This document shows positions 1-7,348 of a stretch of 64,000 nt of DNA, piece by piece. The translations under genes and the position numbers were made by a program. Source of the DNA: CAKZNE01 sp002695025 (GTDB lineage: Bacteria > Bacteroidota > Bacteroidia > Flavobacteriales > Schleiferiaceae); the NCBI GenBank assembly GCA_913043285.1, contig CAJWML010000001.1:744001-808000 (forward strand), written 5' to 3'. The notes under the pieces are model-generated. The model was not told the DNA's origin. It saw only the letters and a program-made list of their open reading frames with translations, and did not search any database. Within the stretch, counting starts at the first letter, position 1. Each line of letters begins with the position of its first letter.

Positions 1-61
1 AAAGGCGCAAGGACCATACAGAACCGCTTTTTTAAAAAACTAAATTTCAGGATTTTAGATT

Positions 62-84
62 AAAACGCTGAATTTCAACGTTTT
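62..84. repeat. AT-rich imperfect inverted repeat downstream of clpP-like gene
   Basis: Arms AAAACG (62-67) and CGTTTT (79-84) flank a nearly symmetric centre, so 10 of 11 base pairs match around a central T. It lies about 100 bases beyond the stop of the leftward clpP-like gene. It may be a weak 3' structure or a protein site; there is not enough GC for a confident terminator. The rest of 1-180 shows no coding potential that I recognise. Confidence 0.3.
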
Positions 85-120
85 GTTCACAACGCAAGAA
101 ATTAACCCTAAGAAAGCTAA

Positions 121-156
121 CTGCCATGCTTGCACATTTTTATGCAGGAATGGCAG
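121..156 (-). terminator. Imperfect hairpin after clpP-like gene
   Basis: Outer arms CTGCCAT (121-127) and ATGGCAG (150-156) pair perfectly, and inner TGCA copies (131-134, 143-146) can extend the stem. It starts 25 bases past the stop of the leftward gene ending at 181. In the leftward direction the stem is followed by TTAGCTTTCTT, a poor U-tract. It is therefore a plausible but not canonical 3' end for the sigma/clpP operon. Confidence 0.35.
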
Positions 157-180
157 GATTCCAGGTTGTGAAAGGGCGAG

Positions 181-837
181 TTATCCGTTTTGTTTAGTGG
201 TGAATTGAACTTCCGGATCGGGGTTTTTTAAGGTCAGAAGATCATCCACATCCCCCAGCACTTCATCTACTAAACCATAGGATTTAGCTTCCAGGGCGTT
301 CAGGAAACGATCGCGCACAAAGAACTCTTCGATCTCTTTCCAGCTATGGCCGGTACTGCGCCCCATGATGTGGAACAGCTGAGTTTGCAAACGCTCCTGT
401 TCACGGGTGGCTATCCGTACATCTTCAGTATAGCCCCGGGCCCCGCCCCCGGTGGGATGCATGTGTACGGTAGCGTGTGAAAGGGCGTAACGTCTGCCTC
501 TGGCACCACAGGTGAGCAGGGCGGTGGCCATGCTACCGGTAAACCCCATTGACAAGGTGGAAACAGGTGCTGAGATCATCCGCATGGTATCCAGAATGGC
601 GAGCCCTGAGTACACTTGCCCGCCCGGGCTGTTAATGTAAAGGTCTATCTGGCGTTTGTTGTCCTGGCTGTTGAGGTACAGCAACTGGGCCACAATGAGG
701 TTGGCCACCTGGTCGTCAATAGCGGTGCCCAGGAAAATAATGCGTTCCTTCAGGAGCAGGCTGTATATGTCAAAAGCTCTTTCACCGTGGCCACTGTTAT
801 CAAGGACCATGGGAACTAATGCGGATGCAGAAATCAT
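181..837 (-). CDS. ClpP-family serine protease (divergent paralog)
   Basis: A 218-aa ClpP (peptidase S14) fold protein, the proteolytic barrel subunit that normally works with a ClpX or ClpA unfoldase. The catalytic triad is visible: Ser102 in TGSMA, His127 in HMHPTGG and Asp176 in VRDRF. The INSPGG oxyanion strand is at 69-73. The handle region reads HPTGGGARG instead of the usual HQPLGG, and there is no clpX neighbour, so I infer a second, specialised ClpP rather than the housekeeping one. There is no propeptide beyond about 25 residues; an alternative start is Met10. It begins 11 bases after the small gene ending at 849, in an apparent operon with an ECF sigma factor. An active protease is likely; its substrate is unknown. 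Confidence 0.88.
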   Translation of the reverse strand: MISASALVPMVLDNSGHGERAFDIYSLLLKERIIFLGTAIDDQVANLIVAQLLYLNSQDNKRQIDLYINSPGGQVYSGLAILDTMRMISAPVSTLSMGFTGSMATALLTCGARGRRYALSHATVHMHPTGGGARGYTEDVRIATREQERLQTQLFHIMGRSTGHSWKEIEEFFVRDRFLNALEAKSYGLVDEVLGDVDDLLTLKNPDPEVQFTTKQNG

Positions 838-848
838 GAAAGTAGATT

Positions 849-1121
849 TTAAGTTTTGGAGAAGATGGCTTTTATCTTTTTACGGAATCCACGGTAGGAG
901 GGGGCGGTGAATACGTTTTGTTCAGCCATTCGTATTTTCTCCCGGATCTTTTCACGGCCGTACTCCTTTACCACCTGGTAGGTGAGTTGCTGGTTTTCCA
1001 GGTCTTCTCTGAGCGATGGATGCAGCAGCAGTTGAGCCTCCATAAGCACTCGCTCTTCTCCGCTACTGGTGCCGTTCAGGTAGTTCTCAATTTGGGCAAT
1101 CTCACGCAAGGAAGTCCTCAT
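849..1121 (-). CDS. Small protein co-translated with ECF sigma factor, possible anti-sigma
   Basis: A 90-aa acidic-to-basic protein, helical throughout, starting MRTSLREIAQIENYLNG. I chose this ATG because it overlaps the end of the sigma gene by 20 bases in another frame, which suggests translational coupling; the longer upstream reading is shadow sequence. In Bacteroidota, short proteins beginning with a helical ENYL-type segment, placed just after ECF sigma genes, often act as anti-sigma or accessory partners. No transmembrane segment or zinc-binding HxxxCxxC motif is visible, so a soluble partner is inferred. The clpP-like gene follows 11 bases later, which raises the possibility of regulated proteolysis of this protein. 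Confidence 0.6.
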   Translation of the reverse strand: MRTSLREIAQIENYLNGTSSGEERVLMEAQLLLHPSLREDLENQQLTYQVVKEYGREKIREKIRMAEQNVFTAPSYRGFRKKIKAIFSKT

Positions 1122-1629
1122 ACTGCAGTGATTTTTGTTGAACTTCAGAACGTACTTTCTCCAGGCATTTGAACTTTTGCACGGTGGCTGATCGCACGCT
1201 GGAATAACCAAATTCCTGTTGGATCTCCTGTATACTTTGCTTTTGATAGTAAAAGCCTTGCAAGAGGTCAAGACACTTTTGCCCGGCTGTTTGCAACAGC
1301 AACATGAGCTTATGCGCGGAAGGCTGTTCACTTTCTTCAGTAACCTTTGGTGCGTCCTGTAGAGGTGTATGGCGTGATGCGGTCCGGGTTTCCCGGTGCC
1401 AGAGGTGGCGACTGATACCGTAGAGATAAGCCTCCGGTGATCTTTCCGGTTTTTGCCCGGCTGTAAACACCTGCTCGTAATAGATGATCAGTGCATCCTG
1501 GAAAATATCCCGGGCCAGGTCCATATCACCGCCCATTTTTGCTACAAAGGCGGCTACGGCAGGGAAGGCTTTGGTATAAAGTTCTGTAAAATCAGGTTCT
1601 TGTGTTTTCATTTGGAGAGGCCTTTTCAT
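1102..1629 (-). CDS. ECF-type RNA polymerase sigma factor
   Basis: A 175-aa sigma-70 family protein of extracytoplasmic-function size. Region 2 spans about residues 12-85 (DLARDIFQDALIIYYEQV, then SPEAYLYGISRHLWHR, the core-binding and -10 recognition helices). Region 4 spans about 110-165 with a helix-turn-helix around QSIQEIQQEFGYSSVRSATVQ. Met7 is an alternative start. It is the first gene of a leftward operon with the 90-aa protein and the clpP-like gene. The upstream element TACCTTCA on the leftward strand (1663-1670) is a weak -7-like match. Signal and regulon are unknown. Confidence 0.88.
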   Translation of the reverse strand: MKRPLQMKTQEPDFTELYTKAFPAVAAFVAKMGGDMDLARDIFQDALIIYYEQVFTAGQKPERSPEAYLYGISRHLWHRETRTASRHTPLQDAPKVTEESEQPSAHKLMLLLQTAGQKCLDLLQGFYYQKQSIQEIQQEFGYSSVRSATVQKFKCLEKVRSEVQQKSLQYEDFLA

Positions 1630-1695
1630 AAATGTGTACTTTCTGAGGAAAAGATCACCCCGTGAAGGTAAAATTTTTGGAAGTAGACTTTAGAA

Positions 1696-2010
1696 ATGGC
1701 GGATAGTAGCGTAACATACAGAGCCGGAACAATCATGAAGTTTGATTATGAGCATGATGGCTTTGTAGAAAAAGGGCACTTTTTTATTCTAGCCGAGGCT
1801 CATCGGCCCGGCATTGCTTTTCAACTTATATGCATTGAAGGTTATCATGCCGGAAGCCTTGAAGGGTATATCCGGCCGGAGGGTCCTGCTTCATATGCTA
1901 TTACCAAAGCTCATTTGATCGAGGAACTGAAAAGAAACTTTCTCAATATTCTTTGGGAGAGTTTTACGATTTTACCAAAGGGATTTATTTCTTCTCCAAT
2001 ATCCTTATAG
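1696..2010 (+). CDS. Imm45-like immunity family protein (orphan)
   Basis: A 104-aa soluble protein, AT-richer than its neighbours. The centre (ICIEGYHAGSLEGYI, then an aromatic/helical AITKAHLIEELKRNF) has the spacing I associate with the polymorphic-toxin immunity family Imm45, where a GYKAG-type turn precedes a hydrophobic strand and a WLI-type helix. That family match is from memory and is moderate at best. No toxin gene is adjacent. Its 3' end overlaps the convergent GH97 gene by 26 bases. Met14 is an alternative start. If the family assignment is wrong, it is a small uncharacterised protein. Confidence 0.5.
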   Translation: MADSSVTYRAGTIMKFDYEHDGFVEKGHFFILAEAHRPGIAFQLICIEGYHAGSLEGYIRPEGPASYAITKAHLIEELKRNFLNILWESFTILPKGFISSPISL

Positions 2011-4045
2011 CCACCCCACCACCTTCCGCCAAATGCACTGGTAAAACCGTTTCGGAGCTTACTTCCATTTCCTCAATGGTGATATCCGTAGGGTTGTTGT
2101 CCCAATGCGCATTGGGACCGTCTTTATAGATCTGGGCGGTGTAGGTTTTACCGCTTTCCAGGAAGCTGAGGTTCAGCTCCAGGTCGCGGGCGTTCTCATC
2201 GGTGATGCTACCGATAAACCACTCACCACTTTGTTTAGCCTTACGGGCAAAGGTCACATAGTCGCCTACTTCCCCGTTCATGGCAAAGGAAGTATCCCAG
2301 TCTACCGCCACATCACGGATAAACTGGAAGGCCGGCTGATCGCGGTAATGTTCGGGCAGATCGGCTGCCATTTGTACCGGGCTGTAAATGACCACATACA
2401 GAGCAAGTTGCTGCGCCAAAGTGGTATTGATCTGGTTGCCTTCACGCCATTCATCCAGCTTGATCTGGAAAATACCGGGCGTAAAATCAAAAGGTCCGCC
2501 CAGCATACGGGTATAGGCCACGGTAGCCAGGTGTGAAGGCGGGTTACCTCCGTCTTTCCCCCAGGCGTTGAACTCCTGACCGCGCATACCTTCACGGGAA
2601 ACCATGTTGGGATACGTTCTGCGCATCCCGGTAGCCTTGATAGGCTCGTGGGCATTCACCGCCACATCGTATTTAGCGGCCGTTTCGTATACGCGATTGT
2701 AATGGTTCACCATATACTGGCCGTGGTGGTATTCACCCTCGGTTTTAATGTGACCCACGTAACCGGTCTTTACCACGTGCAGGCCCAGGTCTTTCATATA
2801 CTGGAAGGCACTGTCCAGCTGACGGTCATAGTTGGCCGGGTCCGCATAAGTCTCGTGGTGCATGATGATGTCCACGCCTTTTTCGCGGCCGTAGCGTACC
2901 ACTTCTTCAATATCGTAATCCGGGTAAGGCTTGGTAAAACGGGCGTTCTTCCAGCCGTTCCAGCCTACGTTCCAGCCTTCCACCAATACCGCGCCTATAC
3001 CGTTCTCTGCGGCAAAATCAATATACTCTTTCGCTCTTTCTGTGGTAGCTCCATGGCGACCGGTGCCCAGGTCCCAGGAGTTGATGTCCAGGTGCATGGC
3101 CCACCAGATACCCACGTATTTGGTCGGTTTAAACCAACTTACGTCACCCAGTTTATTGGGTTCGTTGAGGTTGAGTACGGTTTTGGAATCCAGCAGGTCC
3201 GTAGCTTTATCCGTAATGAGGATCACACGCCAGGGGGTGCTGAAGGGCAAAGCTACCTTGGCTTTGTAAGCAGCGCGATCCGAGCCTACCAGGCCACTGG
3301 TCATCTTCAGGTTTTCAGCATCTACACGCAGGGTCATATCACTGTAATTGACCAGGGTGGCTTCATGAAAAGCCAGGTAAACCCCATCTTCGGTTTTCAT
3401 AGTTACCGGGGTGTTCATGGAGTTTTCGGGGATGAAGGTTTGCCCCAGGTTGGGGTGGTTGCGTTTGGAAATGGCGTCTACTGCACTGAATTTCGTTTCG
3501 TTGTAAGTGTGCTCGTAAATGTCCCAATCGCCCGGTGTCCACCAGGTGGTATGATCCCCGGTAAGTTTGAATTCGCTGTTTTCATCGGTGATCAGTAAAG
3601 TATCGGCATTATCCGTTTTGGCGAATTCGTATCGGAAAGCCATACCATCATCATAAGCCCGGAAGTATAATTTCATAGGTCGTCCGTCCTCACCTTTTTC
3701 CTTCAGCTCTACCTGTAGTTCATGATAGTGGTTGCGCACTTTTTTCTGCTCTCCCCAGGGCATTTCCCAGGTCTCGTCTTCTTCATTGGTTGAGATTTTT
3801 ACCACTTTAAAATTACCGGTAATGGCCGGTGCATTTTCCAGCGTAAAGCCCAAAAGAGAAGTATCAATAACCGTTTTATCCTTGAAAGCCACACTGTAGC
3901 GGGGAGTGCCGTTTTCGGAAAGATCAAAGTATAATCTGAGCTTACCGGATGGGGAAGAAAGAGTTTCTGCTGCAGGCTTTTCAGGTGCGGGTTTACACGC
4001 AACTATAAGCAGGGCAATACAAAGGGATAGCGCTAGAGGCTTCAT
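1985..4045 (-). CDS. GH97 family alpha-glucosidase (SusB-type, inverting), lipoprotein
   Basis: A 686-aa glycoside hydrolase family 97 enzyme. The start at 4045 gives a lipoprotein signal (MKPLALSLCIALLIVAC, lipidated at Cys17) and lies 7 bases after the sulfatase stop; upstream in-frame codons are unlikely. Predicted catalytic residues are Glu398 (HHET), Glu467 (NAHE) and Glu491 (GQEF). Their spacings (69 and 24) equal those of SusB Glu439/508/532. The position where retaining GH97 enzymes have an Asp nucleophile is Gly428 (KTGYVG), so an inverting alpha-glucosidase acting on exported oligosaccharides is expected. It sits last in an operon with a sulfatase and sugar symporter. There is no SusC/SusD pair in view. 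It converges with the 1696 gene. Confidence 0.93.
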   Translation of the reverse strand: MKPLALSLCIALLIVACKPAPEKPAAETLSSPSGKLRLYFDLSENGTPRYSVAFKDKTVIDTSLLGFTLENAPAITGNFKVVKISTNEEDETWEMPWGEQKKVRNHYHELQVELKEKGEDGRPMKLYFRAYDDGMAFRYEFAKTDNADTLLITDENSEFKLTGDHTTWWTPGDWDIYEHTYNETKFSAVDAISKRNHPNLGQTFIPENSMNTPVTMKTEDGVYLAFHEATLVNYSDMTLRVDAENLKMTSGLVGSDRAAYKAKVALPFSTPWRVILITDKATDLLDSKTVLNLNEPNKLGDVSWFKPTKYVGIWWAMHLDINSWDLGTGRHGATTERAKEYIDFAAENGIGAVLVEGWNVGWNGWKNARFTKPYPDYDIEEVVRYGREKGVDIIMHHETYADPANYDRQLDSAFQYMKDLGLHVVKTGYVGHIKTEGEYHHGQYMVNHYNRVYETAAKYDVAVNAHEPIKATGMRRTYPNMVSREGMRGQEFNAWGKDGGNPPSHLATVAYTRMLGGPFDFTPGIFQIKLDEWREGNQINTTLAQQLALYVVIYSPVQMAADLPEHYRDQPAFQFIRDVAVDWDTSFAMNGEVGDYVTFARKAKQSGEWFIGSITDENARDLELNLSFLESGKTYTAQIYKDGPNAHWDNNPTDITIEEMEVSSETVLPVHLAEGGGVAIRILEKK

Positions 4046-4052
4046 GTGGAAA

Positions 4053-5690
4053 TTATTTACTGTAGATAGACTTGCGTTTGGCACGTTCAATATCCGCATG
4101 GAGCATAGCGGTGGTTACCGAGTCATTATCATGGTATTGCTCCCGCAGTTCCTTTAAACGCAGGTGCAGCTTTTCCTGCACATCCGCATACTCAGGGTTA
4201 TCGTATTGGTTCTGCATTTCCTGCGGATCTTTTTCCAGGTCGTAGAGTTCCCATTCGTCAATATCGTAATAGAAATGAATGAGTTTATACCGATCCGTGC
4301 GTACTCCGTAATGGCGTTTCACCATGTGGAAACCGGGGTACTCGTAATAGTGATAGTACAGTGCATCGCGCCAGTCGTCCGCTTTTTCCGCAAAAACGGG
4401 TAAGAGGCTGCGGCCCTGCATATCTTCTGGAACTTGTATTCCGGCCGCATCCAGGAAGGTAGGCGCAAAGTCCAGGTTCTGCACCAGGTGATCATCTACC
4501 GTTCCGGCCTTGATCTTACCGGGCCAGCGCACAATCAAAGGTGTACGGAACGACTCTTCATACATAAAGCGTTTGTCAAACCAGCCGTGCTCGCCCAGGT
4601 AAAAGCCCTGGTCTGAAGTATATACCACAATGGTATTCTCCGCCAAACCGGTACTGTCCAGGTAAGCCATCAGGCGCCCTACGTTGTCATCCACCGAGCG
4701 GATGGTGCCCAGGTAATCCTGCATATAGCGCTGGTATTTCCATTTGGTCAATTCTTTGCCCTGTGGAGCCAGCTTTTCAAAATCTTCGTTGATAGGGCCA
4801 TAGTACTTATCCCATTGGGCTTTTTCCTCGGCACTCAGGCGGTTGTATTGCTCCAGGTGGATGCGCTGGTACCAGTTCATGAAGGATTTATAGCCCAGTT
4901 TATTCACTATGTCCGGGTGAATCTTATTGTCACTGCTCAACGCCATGTGCGTATGGATGGTCATTTCCGTTTCCTTAGCGGCACGGCCACGTCCTTTGTA
5001 ATCATCAAAAAGAGTGGCAGGCTCCGGGAATTCCCGGCTGGTGAACTCTTCAATGTCCGGCAGGTTGGGCCACCATTCGCGGTGCGGAGCCTTATGCTGG
5101 TACATCAGCAAAAAAGGCTGATTACCCTGGCGAACGGAATCCAGCCACTGCATGGAAATGTCGGTCACCACATCGGTAACATAGCCTTGCTCCTTAACCA
5201 TACCGTTCTTGGTACGGAACTCCGGATGGTAGTACTGTCCCTGGTCCGGGAGCACTTTCCAGTAATCAAAGCCTGTGGGTTGGGTCTTGAGGTGCCATTT
5301 ACCGATAACCGCGGTTTTATAACCCTCTTTCTGTAACAGCTTTGGAAAGGTTACCTGGGTGCTGTCAAAAGTATCCAGGTTGTCCTTAAGGCCGTTCACA
5401 TGGCTGAACTTGCCAGTTAAGGCTACTGCACGGCTGGGGGCGCAAATGGAGTTGGTTACAAAACCACGCTGGAACAGCATACCCTGGTGAGCCAGCTTGT
5501 CAATATTCGGAGTTTCGATCAGCTTATCATTATAGGCGCTGATGGCCTGGTAAGCGTGATCATCGGTCATGATGAAAATGATGTTGGGCTTTTGGCTTTC
5601 GGCTGGTTTTTCATCAGCCACCGGTGGCTCGGGATTGGCACAGGAAACGGCCAAAGCAGCAAAGGCCGGGAACATCCATGTTTTTCTCAT
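4053..5690 (-). CDS. Formylglycine-dependent sulfatase, lipoprotein
   Basis: A 545-aa S1-family arylsulfatase-type enzyme. The lipobox ends at Cys17 (ALAVSC). The metal site starts with Asp43-Asp44 (IIFIMTDDH). The signature CAPSR begins at Cys83, which an anaerobic-type or FGE maturase would convert to formylglycine. The C-terminal half has the usual YTSDQGFYLGEHGW metal-binding motif and the FRTPLIVRWPG strand. It probably removes sulfate esters from glycans at the cell surface or periplasm before the GH97 enzyme and symporter handle the sugar. Exact substrate class is not determinable here; similarity in overall layout is to iduronate/glucosamine-type sulfatases. No maturase gene is in the window. 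Confidence 0.93.
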   Translation of the reverse strand: MRKTWMFPAFAALAVSCANPEPPVADEKPAESQKPNIIFIMTDDHAYQAISAYNDKLIETPNIDKLAHQGMLFQRGFVTNSICAPSRAVALTGKFSHVNGLKDNLDTFDSTQVTFPKLLQKEGYKTAVIGKWHLKTQPTGFDYWKVLPDQGQYYHPEFRTKNGMVKEQGYVTDVVTDISMQWLDSVRQGNQPFLLMYQHKAPHREWWPNLPDIEEFTSREFPEPATLFDDYKGRGRAAKETEMTIHTHMALSSDNKIHPDIVNKLGYKSFMNWYQRIHLEQYNRLSAEEKAQWDKYYGPINEDFEKLAPQGKELTKWKYQRYMQDYLGTIRSVDDNVGRLMAYLDSTGLAENTIVVYTSDQGFYLGEHGWFDKRFMYEESFRTPLIVRWPGKIKAGTVDDHLVQNLDFAPTFLDAAGIQVPEDMQGRSLLPVFAEKADDWRDALYYHYYEYPGFHMVKRHYGVRTDRYKLIHFYYDIDEWELYDLEKDPQEMQNQYDNPEYADVQEKLHLRLKELREQYHDNDSVTTAMLHADIERAKRKSIYSK

Positions 5691-5708
5691 GAGAACGTAA
5701 CTTTAAAA

Positions 5709-7148
5709 TTAATCTTCTGCTTCGGGTACCGCCAGAAGGTTTTCCATCTCCTCCAGGGTTTTACCCTTGGTTTCCGGAACTACTCTCCACGCAAAAAGGA
5801 TGGTAACCACACATAGTGCGGCAAAGACGAAATAGGGCAATGCTCCGTTAAAGGCAGTGTCGTTGATCTCACTTCCCACAATAAGCGGGAAAGTATTGGC
5901 TACAATGGCATTAAACAGCCACTGTGCACCTACCGCAATGGACATGGCGGCACTACGTACTTTGTTAGGGAAGATCTCGGAGAGCAATACCCAGGTTACG
6001 GGCCCCATGGAAAGGGCAAAAGAACCGATGAACACCAGGATACCCACCAGGGAAATCACACCCATCCTGTCAAAATAAATGGAAATACCCAGAGTGGCTA
6101 AACCGAGTAGCATACCGGTGGTTCCGGCAATGAGCAGGGGCTTGCGCCCCCATTTGTCCACCTGGTAAATGGCCACAAAGGTGAAGATGAGGTTTACGGC
6201 TCCCAGCAGCACTTGTTGCTTAAGCGCATCTTCCGGTCCATAGCCCAGTGCATTACTGAATATCTCGGCTCCGTAGTACAGGATGGCGTTGATACCGGTT
6301 ACTTGTTGCAGGATGGACAGGGTGATACCGATGAGCAGGATCTTACGCACACTTTTGGAGAAGACGGAAACCTTCTCCAGTTCTTTCTTTTCGTGGAGGG
6401 ATTCACGAATCTCGTTGTATTCCCTTTCGGCTTCAGCCTCACTTACCGTAATACGGGCCAGTACTTTCTGAGCTGCGGCATCACGGCCTTTCATCATCAG
6501 CCAGCGGGGGGAGTTGGGCACAAAGAACAAGAGGATAAAGAACAACAGGGCTGGGATCAGCTCGGACCAGAACATGATGCGCCAGCCTTCCTCAACATTA
6601 TAGGTATGTATGGCCTCCAACTGTTCGGGAGTGAGTTCGGTGGTATTTCCTCCACCAATAAAATAAGTAGCTACAAACACCAGGAAAAACCCGAGTACGA
6701 TGGCTAATTGGTAATAGGATACCAGTTTACCACGGCTTTTTGGGGGTGCGATCTCGGCAATGTACATGGGAGCGGTCATGGAAGCTATACCTACACCGAT
6801 ACCACCAATGAGGCGATAAATAACCAGCTCGGTGAGCGTGTCGGGTATCCCGGAGCCGTATGCAGAAATGGCAAACAGCAATCCTGAAAAGATCAGGGCG
6901 TTCTTTCGGCTGAAGGTAGAGGCGATATAACCGGCTGCCAAAGCACCGATCAAGCAGCCGTAAAGGGCGCTGCTTACCGCCCAACCCTGCTGGGCCTTGG
7001 TAAATTCAAAGAATTCCGTGAAATAAAGCTGAGAACCACCAATTACACCGGTGTCGTATCCAAAAAGGAAACCTCCCAATGTTGCCACAGCCGTGGCGGC
7101 CAGTATGTAACGTGAAGACTTGCTGGCCGAAGCTTGAACATTTGTCAT
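5709..7148 (-). CDS. Sugar:proton symporter, MFS sugar porter family
   Basis: A 479-aa, 12-helix major facilitator of the sugar porter family (XylE/GLUT-like). Family signatures are visible: GGFLFGYDTGVIGG in helix 1, the YRLIGGIGVGIAS and PMYIAEIAP stretch, the QQVTGINAILYYG substrate motif in helix 7, DKWGRKPLL in the central loop, and the C-terminal PETKGKTLEEME. A xylose, glucose or galactose substrate is likely by family. It is the first gene of the operon with the sulfatase (18-base gap) and GH97 enzyme, so it probably imports the monosaccharide they release. Confidence 0.93.
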   Translation of the reverse strand: MTNVQASASKSSRYILAATAVATLGGFLFGYDTGVIGGSQLYFTEFFEFTKAQQGWAVSSALYGCLIGALAAGYIASTFSRKNALIFSGLLFAISAYGSGIPDTLTELVIYRLIGGIGVGIASMTAPMYIAEIAPPKSRGKLVSYYQLAIVLGFFLVFVATYFIGGGNTTELTPEQLEAIHTYNVEEGWRIMFWSELIPALLFFILLFFVPNSPRWLMMKGRDAAAQKVLARITVSEAEAEREYNEIRESLHEKKELEKVSVFSKSVRKILLIGITLSILQQVTGINAILYYGAEIFSNALGYGPEDALKQQVLLGAVNLIFTFVAIYQVDKWGRKPLLIAGTTGMLLGLATLGISIYFDRMGVISLVGILVFIGSFALSMGPVTWVLLSEIFPNKVRSAAMSIAVGAQWLFNAIVANTFPLIVGSEINDTAFNGALPYFVFAALCVVTILFAWRVVPETKGKTLEEMENLLAVPEAED

Positions 7149-7161
7149 ATACAGTTCCGTG

Positions 7162-7222
7162 TTAGTTTGAGTGCAGGATAATTGTTATTGTACTTAGTAC
7201 ACTTAGTTTAGTGCAAGCTAAT
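7162..7222. promoter_or_regulatory. Direct repeats and palindrome upstream of sugar operon
   Basis: Two 20-21 base imperfect direct repeats (TTAGTTTGAGTGCAGGATAAT at 7162-7182, with a close copy at 7203-7222) are offset by 41 bases, about four helical turns. Between them is a perfect odd palindrome, TGTACT-T-AGTACA (7189-7201). They lie 14-74 bases upstream of the symporter start. This looks like an operator or activator site for the carbohydrate operon; the rest of 7223-7348 holds the Kup upstream region and nothing else I recognise. Confidence 0.5.
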
Positions 7223-7348
7223 CTATGAAATTAGTTTTAGTAGCCTGCCACGCCCTCTAAAATAGAGGAATATTACAGTTTTAAAAGCCGGTCACCGAAA
7301 CAAAAGGGTTGCATAGAGGTGTTATGAAGCTACTTAAACCTTTACGGA

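Noticed and set aside
2648..3598. 316-aa rightward open frame inside the GH97 gene
   Set aside because: Antisense shadow of a strongly supported GH97 gene; composition is that of a reverse reading and no family is recognisable.
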